NCBI RefSeq assembly: GCF_902686445.1
Contig: NC_062213.1
Span: 140,638,491 to 140,702,490 of the forward strand
DNA from: Sciurus carolinensis
Lineage: Eukaryota > Chordata > Mammalia > Rodentia > Sciuridae
Length of the DNA: 64,000 nucleotides
Direction: 5' to 3'
The notes below the pieces were generated by a model. The model was given only the letters and a program-made list of their open reading frames with translations. It had not been told where the DNA came from and searched no databases. Shown here piece after piece: positions 11,755 to 25,000 of this stretch (its first letter is position 1; every line of letters begins with the position of its first letter). Both the position numbers and the translations under genes were made by a program.

Positions 11755-11847
11755 ATTGGAGGTGTAGCTCAATGGTCGGGTGCTTGGCAAGCATGTGTGG
11801 AGTGCTAGGTTCAATCCCAGGCACCATAAAAAATTAAAAGAAAAAAT
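11755..11847 (+). repeat. ID-type SINE
   Basis: ttggaggtgtagctcaatgg, tgcttggcaagcatgtgtgg and gttcaatcccaggcacc, then an A-rich tail. It is somewhat diverged. Confidence 0.8.
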
Positions 11848-14800
11848 CATAAGGGGTCACATAATGCTGCCTTAGTGGACTATGCTGTCAATGACCTAAC
11901 TTACAAGGATCCTAATCTACTTGCCTTTTCTAAGCTGCCCCTTTAACTCCAGGACCCTGCAGGACACATTTTGGAATGAAACAACACTATTTATTGTAAT
12001 TCTTCACTTTTTAGAGCAAAAGATTAGGTCTCTGGCCAAATGCTGGAAGAGAGAGGAAGATTATGAAATTTAAAAGCCCTGAATACTGAAATATACATAT
12101 TTAATTTAAGGAAACTTGATAACATTTTGGTTTTTCATATGGTTTTTGTGGTTGTTACAGCCAAGTTGGGCAGGGAAATAAAAACAAATACTTAAATTCT
12201 TGGGGTTTTTTGGTGTTTTTACCCACTGCCAACTGGATAAGCAAATATTATTTTTTTGGTCAGGTGAGGACAAGGATTTTCCCCATTACAATTATTTTCT
12301 GATGGACTTCTAAGTCATATTCGAAGGGGACAAGTCAGTAAACAATAATGAATTTCACATTTGACCCAATTGATGGACATTTTATTTTTTAGACTTAAGT
12401 AGATTATCTTTTGCCATGGAATTATTCTTCTTAAACAGACTTATTTAAACTGATTTCCTGTCTTCATTTTCTTTTACAGATCTAGAGATTCAAAACAAAA
12501 TCCCTGCTACCACTGCCAGCAGAGTATTCAATGTATTAGGAATATTCTTGGAACTCAAGGTAAAACCAGAGATGACCCATGTTGGTTAAATGCTCCTATT
12601 CTGGCAGCAAAGAGAACATTTGGGTGTAGGCTATGCCATTTACCACCTGTGAGACCTCCAGAAAATACTTTTCTTTTGCAAAAGTGGATAAGGAGTACGA
12701 TCCTCAGAGGAATGTAGAGAGGATTAAGGGCAATAAAACACACCATTCCGTACAGAGTCTAAAATATATTTGAGATTCTCTTAAAAGATAGGTACTAGAA
12801 TTTTGTTCCCTTTGCAATATGCAAATAGCAAATGAGACAAAGTCATTAGTCTCTTTAAAAAAATTAGACAGCAATTCTGTTTGGTAGTTCCTCTATTACA
12901 GTGTACAGTGTTCAAAGAATGTATTGTATGTTAGCACTGTGCTTTATTTTAAGAGCCATGTATTTATTAAGATTGATATTTCAGCAAAAAAACACAAATC
13001 AATCTTTCAACTAATCAATAACTCTGATACCTATCATTATTGTTCCTGGGTGGTTCTATATAGTGACTGTCAGCTTTCTCCAGAGAGTATCAAAATATCA
13101 GTCATTTTGGCCTAATAAAATCAAACAAGAAAGCCATGTGGCTGTGATTGCCAAAATGCTTTTTTAAAAGCTTCGTTTTGACATATGATTAGAAAATGCT
13201 TGTGAAACCCTTCATAAATTGAACATTTATCACTTGTCTCTTAAGCTTACACAATATTGGGTTAAGATTAACTATGCCTTTTAAACATTTTGAAGAGATT
13301 GTAGTCTTAGAGCTCCAATAAGCAAATAGAAAAATGTGTGAAAGATGGGGTAGTATTTTTTTTTTTTCCTCAGCAGTTAGATTTTGGTAGGCTAAATTTT
13401 AGTGAATTACCTGTTATATTCTTATTTCATAGAGTGATCTATGTTAAATGCCAGTATACCTAACAGCATTTCACACAATGCATTAATTCAGAAAAATTTC
13501 ACCACGGAAAACAATTGGTTTTAAAAATCAAACTGTCCTCTGGAGACTTCTGAGAAACTACACACTCAACAAACAGAAAGGCAATCAGGAGAAGGACAAT
13601 GATTCCAGAGGCCCTTATTAGGAGGAGAAGAGTGGTCTATTGCCAATATTTGAAAAATACTTAGAGTACATTTAATTAGTTTAATTACATGGTGCACTTA
13701 CAGCTTATTGTTAATGCCCTTTGACAAAGATATGGTACCCTGGCCTTGAAAGCTGGTTGGTAATAGCGCCTTGAGATGAACTTGGATAAATTCCAGGAGT
13801 TCCCATTAGTGATGTACATTTTGCTACAAGGCACAAGCAATACGTGCGAAGTACATGTTGGTTAAAAATGTGATACTCTGAAACATTCCCATTTTTCTGC
13901 TTGGTGCATTTGGCTAACATAATGCATTCCTATGATCATTTGGAGAATTACACTAATATAACAGAAAATTCTTACCCCCACCACTCATATGATGATTTTC
14001 GTGAATTATCTTCAGACTCCGTACCATTCACTTACCCTTTAGAACTAATGTTTCCAGTCTGTCAAGACATGCTAGTTAAGGATTACTCCAATTGACTTGA
14101 GGCTCACTAGCAGGAAGCATGTGATAAAGCTTTTTCACCAAAAGCACACCAACTGTATTACACTGTGAAACAACTATTATTTTCAAAATGCCAGGAACTC
14201 TTCATACTGATGTTTTAGATTTAATGCAGCATTTCATGGAAAGAGAAATATCTGGAACACAGGAACATGTGAACTCTTGTTACCAAGTTTTATTTGTAAA
14301 ATACTGCAGGGAGTACTAGCTTTTAAGAAAAATTCAGTATCAAGAAAATATGAAGAGCTGTTTTATTTCAGGAATTCAAACTAGTATGCAGTCTTTTGAG
14401 GTTTTTGACTTAGAAGGTTTTAATTGCAATAAAAATTTTACTGAGTTAAATTTTTACAAACACCCTATCCCACAACATATCAAAGGTTAGTTTTAAGCCT
14501 GAGGTTCAAAGTTAAATTGATGGAAAAATACATTTCTCCTTTCTCATTTAATAATTAAAGCACCCTGAATATACCCATACAATAAGTGCATGTGAGCTTT
14601 TCTTTTGAAATTTGGCAAGGAATTTGTGCACACTTCTTTCTTTTGGGGGAGAGGACAGTGAGGATATTCTACCAAATAAATTGCTGTTTTACTGGTTAAG
14701 ATACTATATATAACTCAAAGAAATGTGGATGATTTGGAATTGACAACATATTTAAGTAATTTACATATATTTTCTTCCACATAAATGACTATAAAATCCA

Positions 14801-16999
14801 GTAAGATTAATATATATGCAACATCATTTTTTTTTGCAAATAGAAGATATACTTTTTGAAAAAATAAAAGATGTCAATGTAGACTAACCTTTATCAAGTC
14901 ACAGCTAAATAAATGAACAAAATCATCTTTATTATTAATGAACTAGTAAAGTAAACTGTCCCTGGGGAGAGGTATTCAAATGCAACTTTCTAAGTTCACA
15001 GTTGTAACTACCACAAAAGAAGCAATCAGGGATGTGGAAACTGTATGTACAGGTGACAGACCCAAAGAAAACAGACTAATAACGAATGCATCAGTATGAA
15101 AGACAGTAAATTAATAACGTTTAACAAACCTAAAAAACTACCTTGGTACTAGGGATGATGCTAGATGGAATTTAAGGCAACATTAACATCTTTTTTAAGA
15201 AATCAGTTTGGAAAATGATTCTTTTGATGGCAGAGATGAATGAAAACTTCCAAATTTCATTCTACAAGATAAAGATCCATAATAAATCACTTTTACTACA
15301 AACAGAGAACATGAATCCTTTAGGTACTATTTACTTGTTTATACCATAGTGCAGTTTTGAGAACTACTTCAGGAGCATGAAAGAGATGGGACTAGTAAGC
15401 AGAGTGCTCATTGCTGCCTTTCTTCTTCATGTATTCTTTTTTTTTTTGTATTTAATTACCAAAATAGTCTGATCCTAGTTAGGGTGTTCATTAGGAGGAA
15501 TACACTACACAATATTGTAGTTGCAGGCACTGAAAAGAAAAAGTATGACAAGATTGAAAATTATTTTTATAGTGCCCCTTTCCAGCAAATAAAGTTTTGT
15601 AAATTCCTGAAGAATTTTAGCAAATACAATTACGTGCACATTTTTTTTCTCAGAGGATTGTTAAATTTCATTTCATTATTTAGTGTCTACTTCACTGTAT
15701 CTACTCTTATATGAGTACATACTTAAAATTCCTCATTACTCTTTTTAAATTCAATAGGCATGACCAAGTGTGCCCACATAAAATAAAAGTGATTTCTAAC
15801 TTGGTAGAAGCATTTTGAGAGAACCACTATGCTTTAGAAGAATTTGGAATAAAAGCTCATGATATGAACAGGTAAAATCTATTTGTTGAGATTCAATTAT
15901 ATGATTTTTGAACTTGGAGCAAAACCTTCCAATGATAAGAAATACTGTCATTCACAGCTGTCTATAGAGATACTAATAATCCTCAAGCTGCAAAACTATG
16001 GTTTAGGACTTTCTCCTCAACTTACTGCCTAAAAATCAATTTAAGAAAAAAAATTTTTTTGTGATGCCCAAATTTGATGGTAGAATTTCCAAACCTTTTA
16101 TTTCTTTACTTTTTTTAGTTTGGGTGCAACACAGCAACAACAACAAAAAATACTTTTAGCATATTTCCCTACTGAAAACGTATCTGTCAGATTTTATGCA
16201 TATGTTATAGATAATTAGAATACAAATTTATTCTTTTTAGCATGGAATGTACAGGCAACTTAATGGTATTTTTTTTTACATAATCATGAATTACCTAACC
16301 CATGAAGTCACCTAAACCAAGAGGAGGAAGGTATGGGAAAGGATCAACATGTTAAAGCCAATTATGTATCATACATAAAAGTGCACGTTAGCTACTTGAA
16401 AAAATTCACATTTATTTACTGTCAAACCGTGTTAAACTTTACACTGGATATTAGTGATGGGCTCATTATTAACAGGTTTACACAAAGGGATGAAAAGAAA
16501 AGCAGAATTTTGCTGAAACAATTTACATTTCATTAGAACTTTATCATAAAATAAATTAATTACTAAATATAGGCAGAAGGGATATGGAAGAGTAATATTT
16601 GTTTTATTTTATTTTTTTTAAAAAAAGAATAGGCACCTTTTGTTCACTAGAAAGTTTGTGAGAAGTGCCCAGTGCCCTCTTTGCCCTCTGTTCAAGAATA
16701 AACAGAAAGATGACACACAATCTTTTCTAGATTTCACCACATTTGTGCAAGGCATGGCAGAACTGGCTTCGAAGAGTTTTCTCCCTATAAAACACGTTCT
16801 TTTGGCAATAAGAAATTTAAATGTAAGAATAAAGACTAACTGGTCAAAGCAGAACACTGTATACAGTGGAAAATAAGTGAAAACGGGTAGAACTTACCAT
16901 GACAAAGTGTAAGAAAAAACTTTCATAACATATGTGCAACCAAGAGCTTTTCACAATATTTTCTTCAAACTCTTTTAAAATTATTTTAATGACAATTAT
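11848..16999. other. Intergenic or extended 3' UTR region, no gene seen
   Basis: About 5 kb of AT-rich DNA nearly free of recognisable young repeats, just past the ADGRL2 stop. No splice-ready coding segment is seen on either strand. It could hold longer 3' UTR forms or regulatory DNA, but the sequence alone does not show this. Confidence 0.5.
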
Positions 17000-17681
17000 A
17001 TTTCAGTTGGACACAAATGTATTTATTTTTACCCTAGCAATAGAACAAAATATAATTTCTTTAGCCATTTTTCATGAGAATAGTTCATTGTACAGTTGAG
17101 GAAACATATGAAATAAGGCCTGTGGCTTGATTGCTAGTGGTTAAACATGTTTTCAATCTTTGCCTTAATGTAAAAGATCTGCAGTGAACTGCAAACTGAC
17201 GCAGAATATCTCTCCTGCTTTTCCAAGTCTTGTCAGGAACAGTAAGGTACAGTAAATTTGTCCCACAGGATTTTAAAGCCTACGTCTTGTATATAATACA
17301 ATGCAGGCCTACAAAAATGGTGCAGCCATATTTACAAATTTAGTTCACAAACTGCTGCAGTAAAATGGCTGAAAAGTTTCATTTTGCTTGTTTCACAATT
17401 TCTCTAAACAGCAGCAGAATCTTAAAATACCTGGTTGGCATCTCTTTTCTTTGTAACAAATAATTCATTTTAGTATACTCTGTGTATATACAAAGTTTTT
17501 GTATGTTTTATAAAAATTCACAGAACTTCAAGGTTCAGTCATCTTTTTTACACCGGAGAACCACAGGTCAACAGAGCCATCTCTTCAAGCAGACTTTGAG
17601 GGAGAGCTGCATGGGGCCAATGGAGTCTTTATTTACTTATTAATACTTGCATGTGGCCCCTGGAATTCCTTAGCTGTACTA
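17000..17681 (-). other. ADGRL2: ADGRL2 3' UTR, tentative extent
   Basis: This is the sequence following the stop codon. It is repeat-free and AT-rich, with several TATTTA and TGTA elements. The first AATAAA hexamer far enough from the stop to make a plausible UTR lies at 17022-17027, with an ATTAAA at 16985-16990 just beyond. An AATAAA also occurs about 50 nt after the stop and is probably too close. The end is a guess; longer UTR forms ending below 17000 are possible. Confidence 0.45.
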
Positions 17682-18436
17682 TTAAAGACTTGTTACCAGC
17701 TGCATCTGTCCTTCTCTAACATCCCCTTCTGGGATACACCCTTCTTTGTTAATAGGGATTATATACCCATCACTATTGCCCCTGCTGATCTGGTAGCACA
17801 TCTGAAGCTGCCGTCCAGCTCCAAGATTTGGCATGCTTTTATAGTAAATGTCCTCGTTCTCACTCCTCCTGGAGGGAGAGAGGTCTTCTTCCATGTCGGG
17901 GCTGCTCTCCTGATAGGGGGAGTCTCTAAGGTTGGGCATGCTTGTGTAAAGAGAGTCTCTGTTAGGGGACTGCAGGTGATCCTCGGCCTCCACGGTCAGC
18001 TGAGAGACATAGCTGTCAGTTCCCTCGGGCTTCGCTTTCTTCTGGGGTTGGTAGAGAAGGGAGTGAGTCCGCTGAGGAATGAGGGGGGCCTCGAGTTCTT
18101 TGTGATGGAGCTCCAGCCCTGGGTTGTCGCCGTGCATTAAAGATGAAGCATCTGCCACAATAGCATCATCTTCACTGCTGCTGCCTCCGATCACTGGCTT
18201 GACTGGGAGTGTGAGCTCGAGGTTGTGAGTCTTGCTGCTGCCCCGAAGATTGTTGTGCACTAATTCTGAAATGATCATTTTCTCAAAAGCAGTATCATTC
18301 AGACTTAGTCCACAGTCCACGACTTGCACACTGTCATTATAGTCCCCCTTGCGCAGTGAGTAGCTGTTGTTGAAATTACCATTTAGCGGTAGAGTATCCA
18401 TGGCACTTGTATCCCTGGCATTGTTCAGTGAATGTC
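17682..18436 (-). CDS. ADGRL2: ADGRL2 terminal coding exon, stop codon and PDZ ligand
   Basis: 755 nt, from [20 protein letters not shown] to the stop TAA at 17682-17684. The protein ends [14 protein letters not shown] is a class I PDZ ligand, known in latrophilins to bind Shank-family scaffolds. Two Tyr-Ser/Thr-x-Met-Pro-Asn-Leu repeats ([12 protein letters not shown] and [11 protein letters not shown]) and an acidic run (DMEEDLSPS) are visible. The reading frame stays open 73 nt upstream into the intron, but the acceptor ttctgttccag at 18437-18438 and the phase with the preceding exon fix the start. Confidence 0.97.
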
Positions 18437-21400
18437 CTGGAACAGAAAAAGGGGAGTTACCATTACTTCCTCTGTTTCTTTCTGAAGAAACTTTATTTCT
18501 TTTGTACAAAACTTTTTAATGTCGTTCAGGACAAAGTTGTATTTGAAAGCTAACACTTGAAAAGTGTCAGGCTTTCCTGCATTCCCAACTATAAACAGTT
18601 GCAACCCCTTAGATAACAGGAAAAAGTGTTAAAAAAAAATGATACTGTTTTCCAGGGAGGGAAAATGGCATACAGAATATTACTTTTATCAATTTCGGGG
18701 AGACCGTAGTTATTCAATGATTTTTGGTCAAATTTCTGACACTCTTACGAACAAGACTTCACTCCATGCCCTTGCATAGTTAATGCAAAGCAATTCATTA
18801 GTGACATTTACATTTTAAAGTACAAGACTATGGTTTATAAAAATAAAATTAACAGAATTTGTCCTAAACAACACTAAATTAAAAAGGAATAAGTCACATA
18901 CAAAACCGAAAGGCAAATGTACAACATAAACCCACATAATCGGCAAGCAACTTTTTAAAACAACATTCTAACATTTCCTTTGTCTGGAGATGAAATTTAA
19001 AAAAAAGAATGAAAAAAATGGACAGATACAAAGAATTCATGTTAAACAGAGACAGCCATCTCTCATACTGACTGGACCGAGGGCCCACAAGCACCATCCA
19101 ACAACACGAAAGACGGCAGGTGGAATGACTCACTTTGGACAACTCACATCATGTCTGTCTGCTCAGGCTATCTGGCCTAAGAGTAGCTGATATATAAAAG
19201 AAAGTAAAATGATTTATTGTAACATGATGAAGAATTTCTAAGCTTCTCAGCAACTTAGTCAGAGCAAGGGTTCAACAAATTAGATTACCAGCAATAGCAG
19301 TCTTTATATTTAGTATTTTATTATTTTAACTTATTTTGGTACTAATAATCTCTCTAATAGTAATGGCCCCAGGCTTCTAATGGTCAAAGTTTGCCTGCAG
19401 CCCTGCAGTCTGCATCAGTCACAGTGACAGCACCGAATGAACCAGCAGAGTCTACTATACAAGATCAGCCCATAAACATCATGGGCATGGAGGTCAAACG
19501 CAGAAATGTTAGAGATTTCTTAAGTATGGGTCACAGAAATTAAACCGAGAATAGATATTAACTATGGAATGGCAGAAGGGTGTCAGCCTTGGCTAATATA
19601 TTTTTATTTCTCACGGAATGAAAGATTGGATAACTCTGCTTGAAATATGGAAAGAGGTTTAGGAGGAAAAAAAACATGGTAACATGCTCTATTCTGATGA
19701 ATCAGTTGTATTTTCTACAGACACATAAACATGTAAACTAAGACATCACAGTGCTTCTCAAGCAAATGGGAAAAAAAGAGTCAAAGAAAATTAAATGGTC
19801 TGCACAATGGAAAATTGAGCTATCCATTCTCAAAATCCTAGAGGAAAAAAAAAATCACTTGTCTACAGATAGGTCTGTTAAAAGAAAAATAAGAATGAGA
19901 TGATGTTATTGAAATGAAACTGACCACTGTGAGGCTGCTGCATTGTATGCAAGGCTTGGAGGAGTTTAGGAAAAACTTTTAATTCTTGGAAAAGAATAAG
20001 AAATTTCCCTCACTCTTAAAGCTGCAGATATCCCAGAAAACTCAATTTCTTCCAGAAAACACACAGAAATTCTCTGTATGGCACAAATTTCATGACCTAT
20101 AAGTGTCTGACAATTATCATTAGCAGAAATGATAATCTGGGGGAGAATATTATATTTGTTACTTATTCATGTTATTTAAAAAACACGAAAAACAAAACTG
20201 ACTTCTACATTTCAAAGATTAACAATTCAATTTTTATCATGCTTTGGGTATTAACAAAATGAAATTATGATAGTTATTTGTAAGACTTCCTTTAGCTTAC
20301 ACAATTTTCTAGTTTATAATTCCTATGTGCCACAATTTTATTTGTAAGCTGTACCATTAGAACACATTTGGCACTTTCAGTTGCAGGTGACATATGGAAA
20401 ACATGTTAGCATTTGTTTCCTTTGCAGAGGTTCAATGTTTTCAGACATTTTTTTTCTTTTAATCATTGCTTAAGAAATGTAAAAAGTACACTGAATAAAA
20501 TCCAAAAGGTGTTTTCTATGATATACTGCAGATTTAAGGCTTCTCTGGTTTTGAAGAGGCATCTTTTTCTGCCCAAGTTCAGGTAATTCACTTGAAGACT
20601 TTCCACAGCCTGTAGCAAGATGACTGTGGGAATGCAGAAATGATAAAGTCAATTATTAAGCATTTTGGCTGACAGTACTTCAGGCTTTATAGAGCAAATT
20701 ATTTCAGCATTGCATATACTTAAGTATGGACAGCATTTGCTACAGACCTCTATTACTGACAAAAGGAAGTACAGATAGATGTACTGTTTAAATTTGGTAA
20801 CATTTTTTAGTTGCAAATTGTGAACCACTTGCCCGCTGAGTCTACTTCATGACTGCTAGTTATGTTTTAATTGTGCCCGTTAAAAATCATGCTGAAAAAA
20901 TTTACATTTGATAGGCAAAGTTAAGTTTTACTCCCATACTTGTCTCTCTGTAGGTTGCTAGAGGAAAGCATAAGGAAAGTAAGAAAACAAGAGAATGAAA
21001 AGAAGCTGCAGTTACGTTAAAAAGAATTTTACGAAACAAACAAACAAAAAAAACCTGGAAACCAAGTTTGGGGTTCAATTTAGTGGCAAATATTATTCAC
21101 AAATAGAGATTATATGCTAGCAGTAATAATGAAACTTTTCCCAAAATCTTGAAAATGGTAATATTAAATACATGATTCTTAAAAAATAAACTATTGGCAT
21201 AGTAAACAGGACAGGTTAGTGATAATCTTTCTCCCTCCCCCAATTAAAAACTATTGGCATAAACTGACTAATATTAACTGTATTCTCAAAAGTTTTCTTA
21301 AGAAAAAAGAAAAACTACCATAAAGCTGCACTATACTATAGTTTGGTTATATTGACAATGCTGGATGTAGTTTTCTATACCCAGACATCCAAATTATCTT

Positions 21401-22003
21401 TATTAACTAGTTCATTCCAGAAACAATTTTGTCAGCAAGCTTTAGAGTCAACTGAATAATGTATTATATAGATATTATACCTCTAAATGATATAAATCTT
21501 GAAGATGGGCTCTCGGACCATGTGATGTCAGTCCTGTAATAATATATTAAGATTTATGCCACCTGTGTTAAAAACATGGATAATTATTGTAAATACTATC
21601 ATGACTGAACTTTTACTATAATATAGTGCAGTTTTAGAAGCCTGGCATGGGCAATACCATAATTTTTTTTAATTGAGAAAATAAGGATGTAATAATAACA
21701 AATATCATGGTAACAAGTATTTTAGAAACAGGGCAAAGATCAGAGCTGTGTTTAGCAGCAAAGAAAGGTAGTTTTATTTGTTAAGTGTAAGCACACCTGG
21801 TGAGTTAAATACAGGAGCTGAAGGGGCATTACATACAACTGTTTCAGCGAGCAATGTGTTATAGGGGTTGTTAGTGCCGTGGGGTCGAAGAAGAGGGTTT
21901 GTTAGTAGGTAATTGCCAGTCATTCCTAAAGCAAAAAAAACAAAACAAAAAACAGAAAAAAATACATCAGTTCTTATTTTAGTGTTACAGTTGCAGTATT
22001 TTA

Positions 22004-22039
<36 letters not shown>

Positions 22040-25000
22040 TTCATCAGGGTAGTGGACAAGTTGGCAATGGAAAATCTGTTGAAATTTTCTGACTGTATTT
22101 GAACTACTAATTTGAAGGAGGAAGGGGAGAGGGAAGTTAAATTTCAGTAACTCACAGGTGCTTTCTAAATCCCCCAAGTAAACACCTGCTGAGGATGACA
22201 TTTACTAATTTATACAAAATCACTGTTAAACAAAAATGGCAATTAAATGCATAGAGATCAACATTATGTTTCAAGATGTTACTGCTTAATATTAAAAACT
22301 TCACCACTGAGGCCCAGAGGAGAGAATCTCAAACTTTCAGATTTACAGGTGTGGGATTATCCCTCATGAAAACATCTGTGTTAATACCAACTTTGATACA
22401 AGCAGGAAGAAAACAATTTTCACAAACAGGTAAAAATTATGACACACTGCAAAAAGCTTCCCTTAGTAAATGCAAAAGCGTACATGCCGAGGGGGAAAAC
22501 AACTGTAAAATGAATCATCAGATGATTCACAAATTGTATACAACAAGATTTCCTGTTTTATAATCTCATTTGCCAGGTTTCAAAAATGAATCTTTGAGTA
22601 CTTCATTTACTTTTTGATAGTCATCTTAACAGAATTAGGTAAAATACCACTGCAATGGAATAGATGCACATTTCCCTCATTCTAATTGATAAATGATAAA
22701 CTCTACCTATCAATTGTATGCTTTGTGCAGCTAATGTAATCTGACTAAAAATAATTTAAATTCAAGTTTTTTTCATGTCACATATACTCCTCTCTTTATC
22801 TTAAACTAAAATCTTCCCAGAATAATGTCAACAATTTAAAATGTCTTTTAATATTTTCATTGTGGTAAACTCTATATTATATTACAAATCAATACTTCAA
22901 AACTGAAAATACCTGAATAAATTACCTTTCCAGGATCAACACAATAACAATTTTTTCATACTAGATTGACATTTACTAAGCTTTTATTCAGGAATACCTG
23001 TGTGTGTATGTGCTTGTGACCTTATCTTGCTAAATTAGTTCCTTTTACAGAATTATATTGATTTATATGACAAATTTAAAGTTGCCTTTATAGACACATC
23101 AAACAATATGGAAAAAGTACTACACAAACTTTCGTGATATTTTAACTTTGTTTATGAAGGCTTACTATAAATCTTATGAAAAAACATAAAAGAATTTTAC
23201 AAATATTTTGCCATTTTTCACTGTAAAATCAGCACTGTTTTACATGAATAGTAGTTATTCTAATTTATATTAATATTTTAAGAAGAACCTTTTGATAAAT
23301 GTCTTGTTTAGAAAGGAGAAATGTGGGATACCCATTAGGAAAACATTTTAATCTGTGGCAAAGTATATTTTTAATAATTACTTTTTTCCAGGCTTCTATT
23401 AGTGTGGAGTTTAAAGTTATATTTTTTGCATTACATTATTGAAGGAAATGAATTTATATGTACTTTAATAAATGATGACTAAAAGTAAATAGGTTTTAGA
23501 ACGTGTGATATATATACCCATGACAGAAAATTTCAGTACTTTGTCTAGAATTATTCTAAGTTGGCAAAAAAGCCCAAAATTTGTATTGTATATTGTAAAC
23601 TAAAATTTTCCTAATAACTGACCTTGATTAAGTGTTGAAGTACTATTGATGTCACCTGAGATAAAAGAAGATTCAGATTGTTTTCTCACAGTGTCATTCC
23701 ACATCCTTCTTATACGACTCTATTAATATAAAATAGCAAGACATACGTTAGTTTTCCCAAGCTCACCTTATTAAAAACACACAAAGATTCATCCTAGACA
23801 ATCTGTGTATGGTTATCAGTTGGCCTTTTACAGAATGTGTGCAGTTTTGGGTCTAAAATTAAGGATATCCATGTTGCCCTGCTGCTTGCCTTTTACTATA
23901 GGGTATTTAATTTCCACTCTTAAAAGTGTGTTAGTTAATTGACTTTTTATAAAAAGTTGAGATGACTGCTTATTCAACAAATGCTGACTGAGTGCCTGCT
24001 CTGAGCGCTGTGCTACATGTCCTTAGAATATGGACTGATTAGGATTCACTTCTTAAAGGACTCACCAACTCCAAAAGGATGTTTACACCTAAACAAACAC
24101 CTGGAGTACATATTTAAGAAGAAATTAAAACCAAAATACTAAAAAAAGCAAGCATTTACTACCTGCATCATTATAATGAGGAAACAATTAGTGCATCTAA
24201 ATAGAACATGTCCCAGTAGACTTTCTATAAATAAGGTTAATTAAAGATGCTGTCAAACCCTTTGTTACCTGTGTGCCAGAGGAATACCGAGCACTGGTTC
24301 TGGTGGTGGATGCCTTCACAGAACTGTGGGGGCTCTCAGTTGGGAGGCCGCCACAGCAATATGAGTGTCTGAAGCACTTGCCATATTCTTTTCGTACCTG
24401 CAATGAATAATCATGAGACCATGGGATTAATACAAACATACTTGCTTCTCTCTTTAATTAAATGAGGAGTGAAGACAACCAAGAAGAATTAAAGTAGCAT
24501 TAAGTCAAAACTGCAGAGAAAATAAATTGAAATTTCAAAATCAAGTTCAAGTGAAATTGCTAAAATCCCATTAGAGAAATATCTCTGACCAATTGACTGG
24601 CTAGTAAGATCTTTAAAACTTCATATAACCTGTGGAAATACTTTGTACCCTGTTGTTATTATTATGTGAATGTTTGTTATTAATTCAATAGCAATGTATT
24701 TAAAGTTTTATTCTACCTATACAACTAGGGGCTTCATTTTATTTTGTGCTAAGAAAAATCAGACAATTTGTATATTCCTTGCTTGATTATATTTACTCAA
24801 TATGTAATTCAGTCATTTAGGTTCTACATGCTTCATGTTCTCTTATTGGGTCAATACATAAACCTGTTTGACTAGACTGCAGAGTTTTACTCTGAAGACA
24901 AGACTTCTTTGGCATTAAGAACAAAGAAAAAAAAAAGGCACTTTGATACACTTGCCAATACCAGAATGGAATGTTTTCTTCATTTTCTGATAGGCCTAGC

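Noticed and set aside
18437..18509. Upstream extension of the last ADGRL2 exon (open frame starting MYKRNK)
   Set aside because: The phase-correct acceptor at 18437-18438 joins the previous exon cleanly; the extra open codons are intronic.
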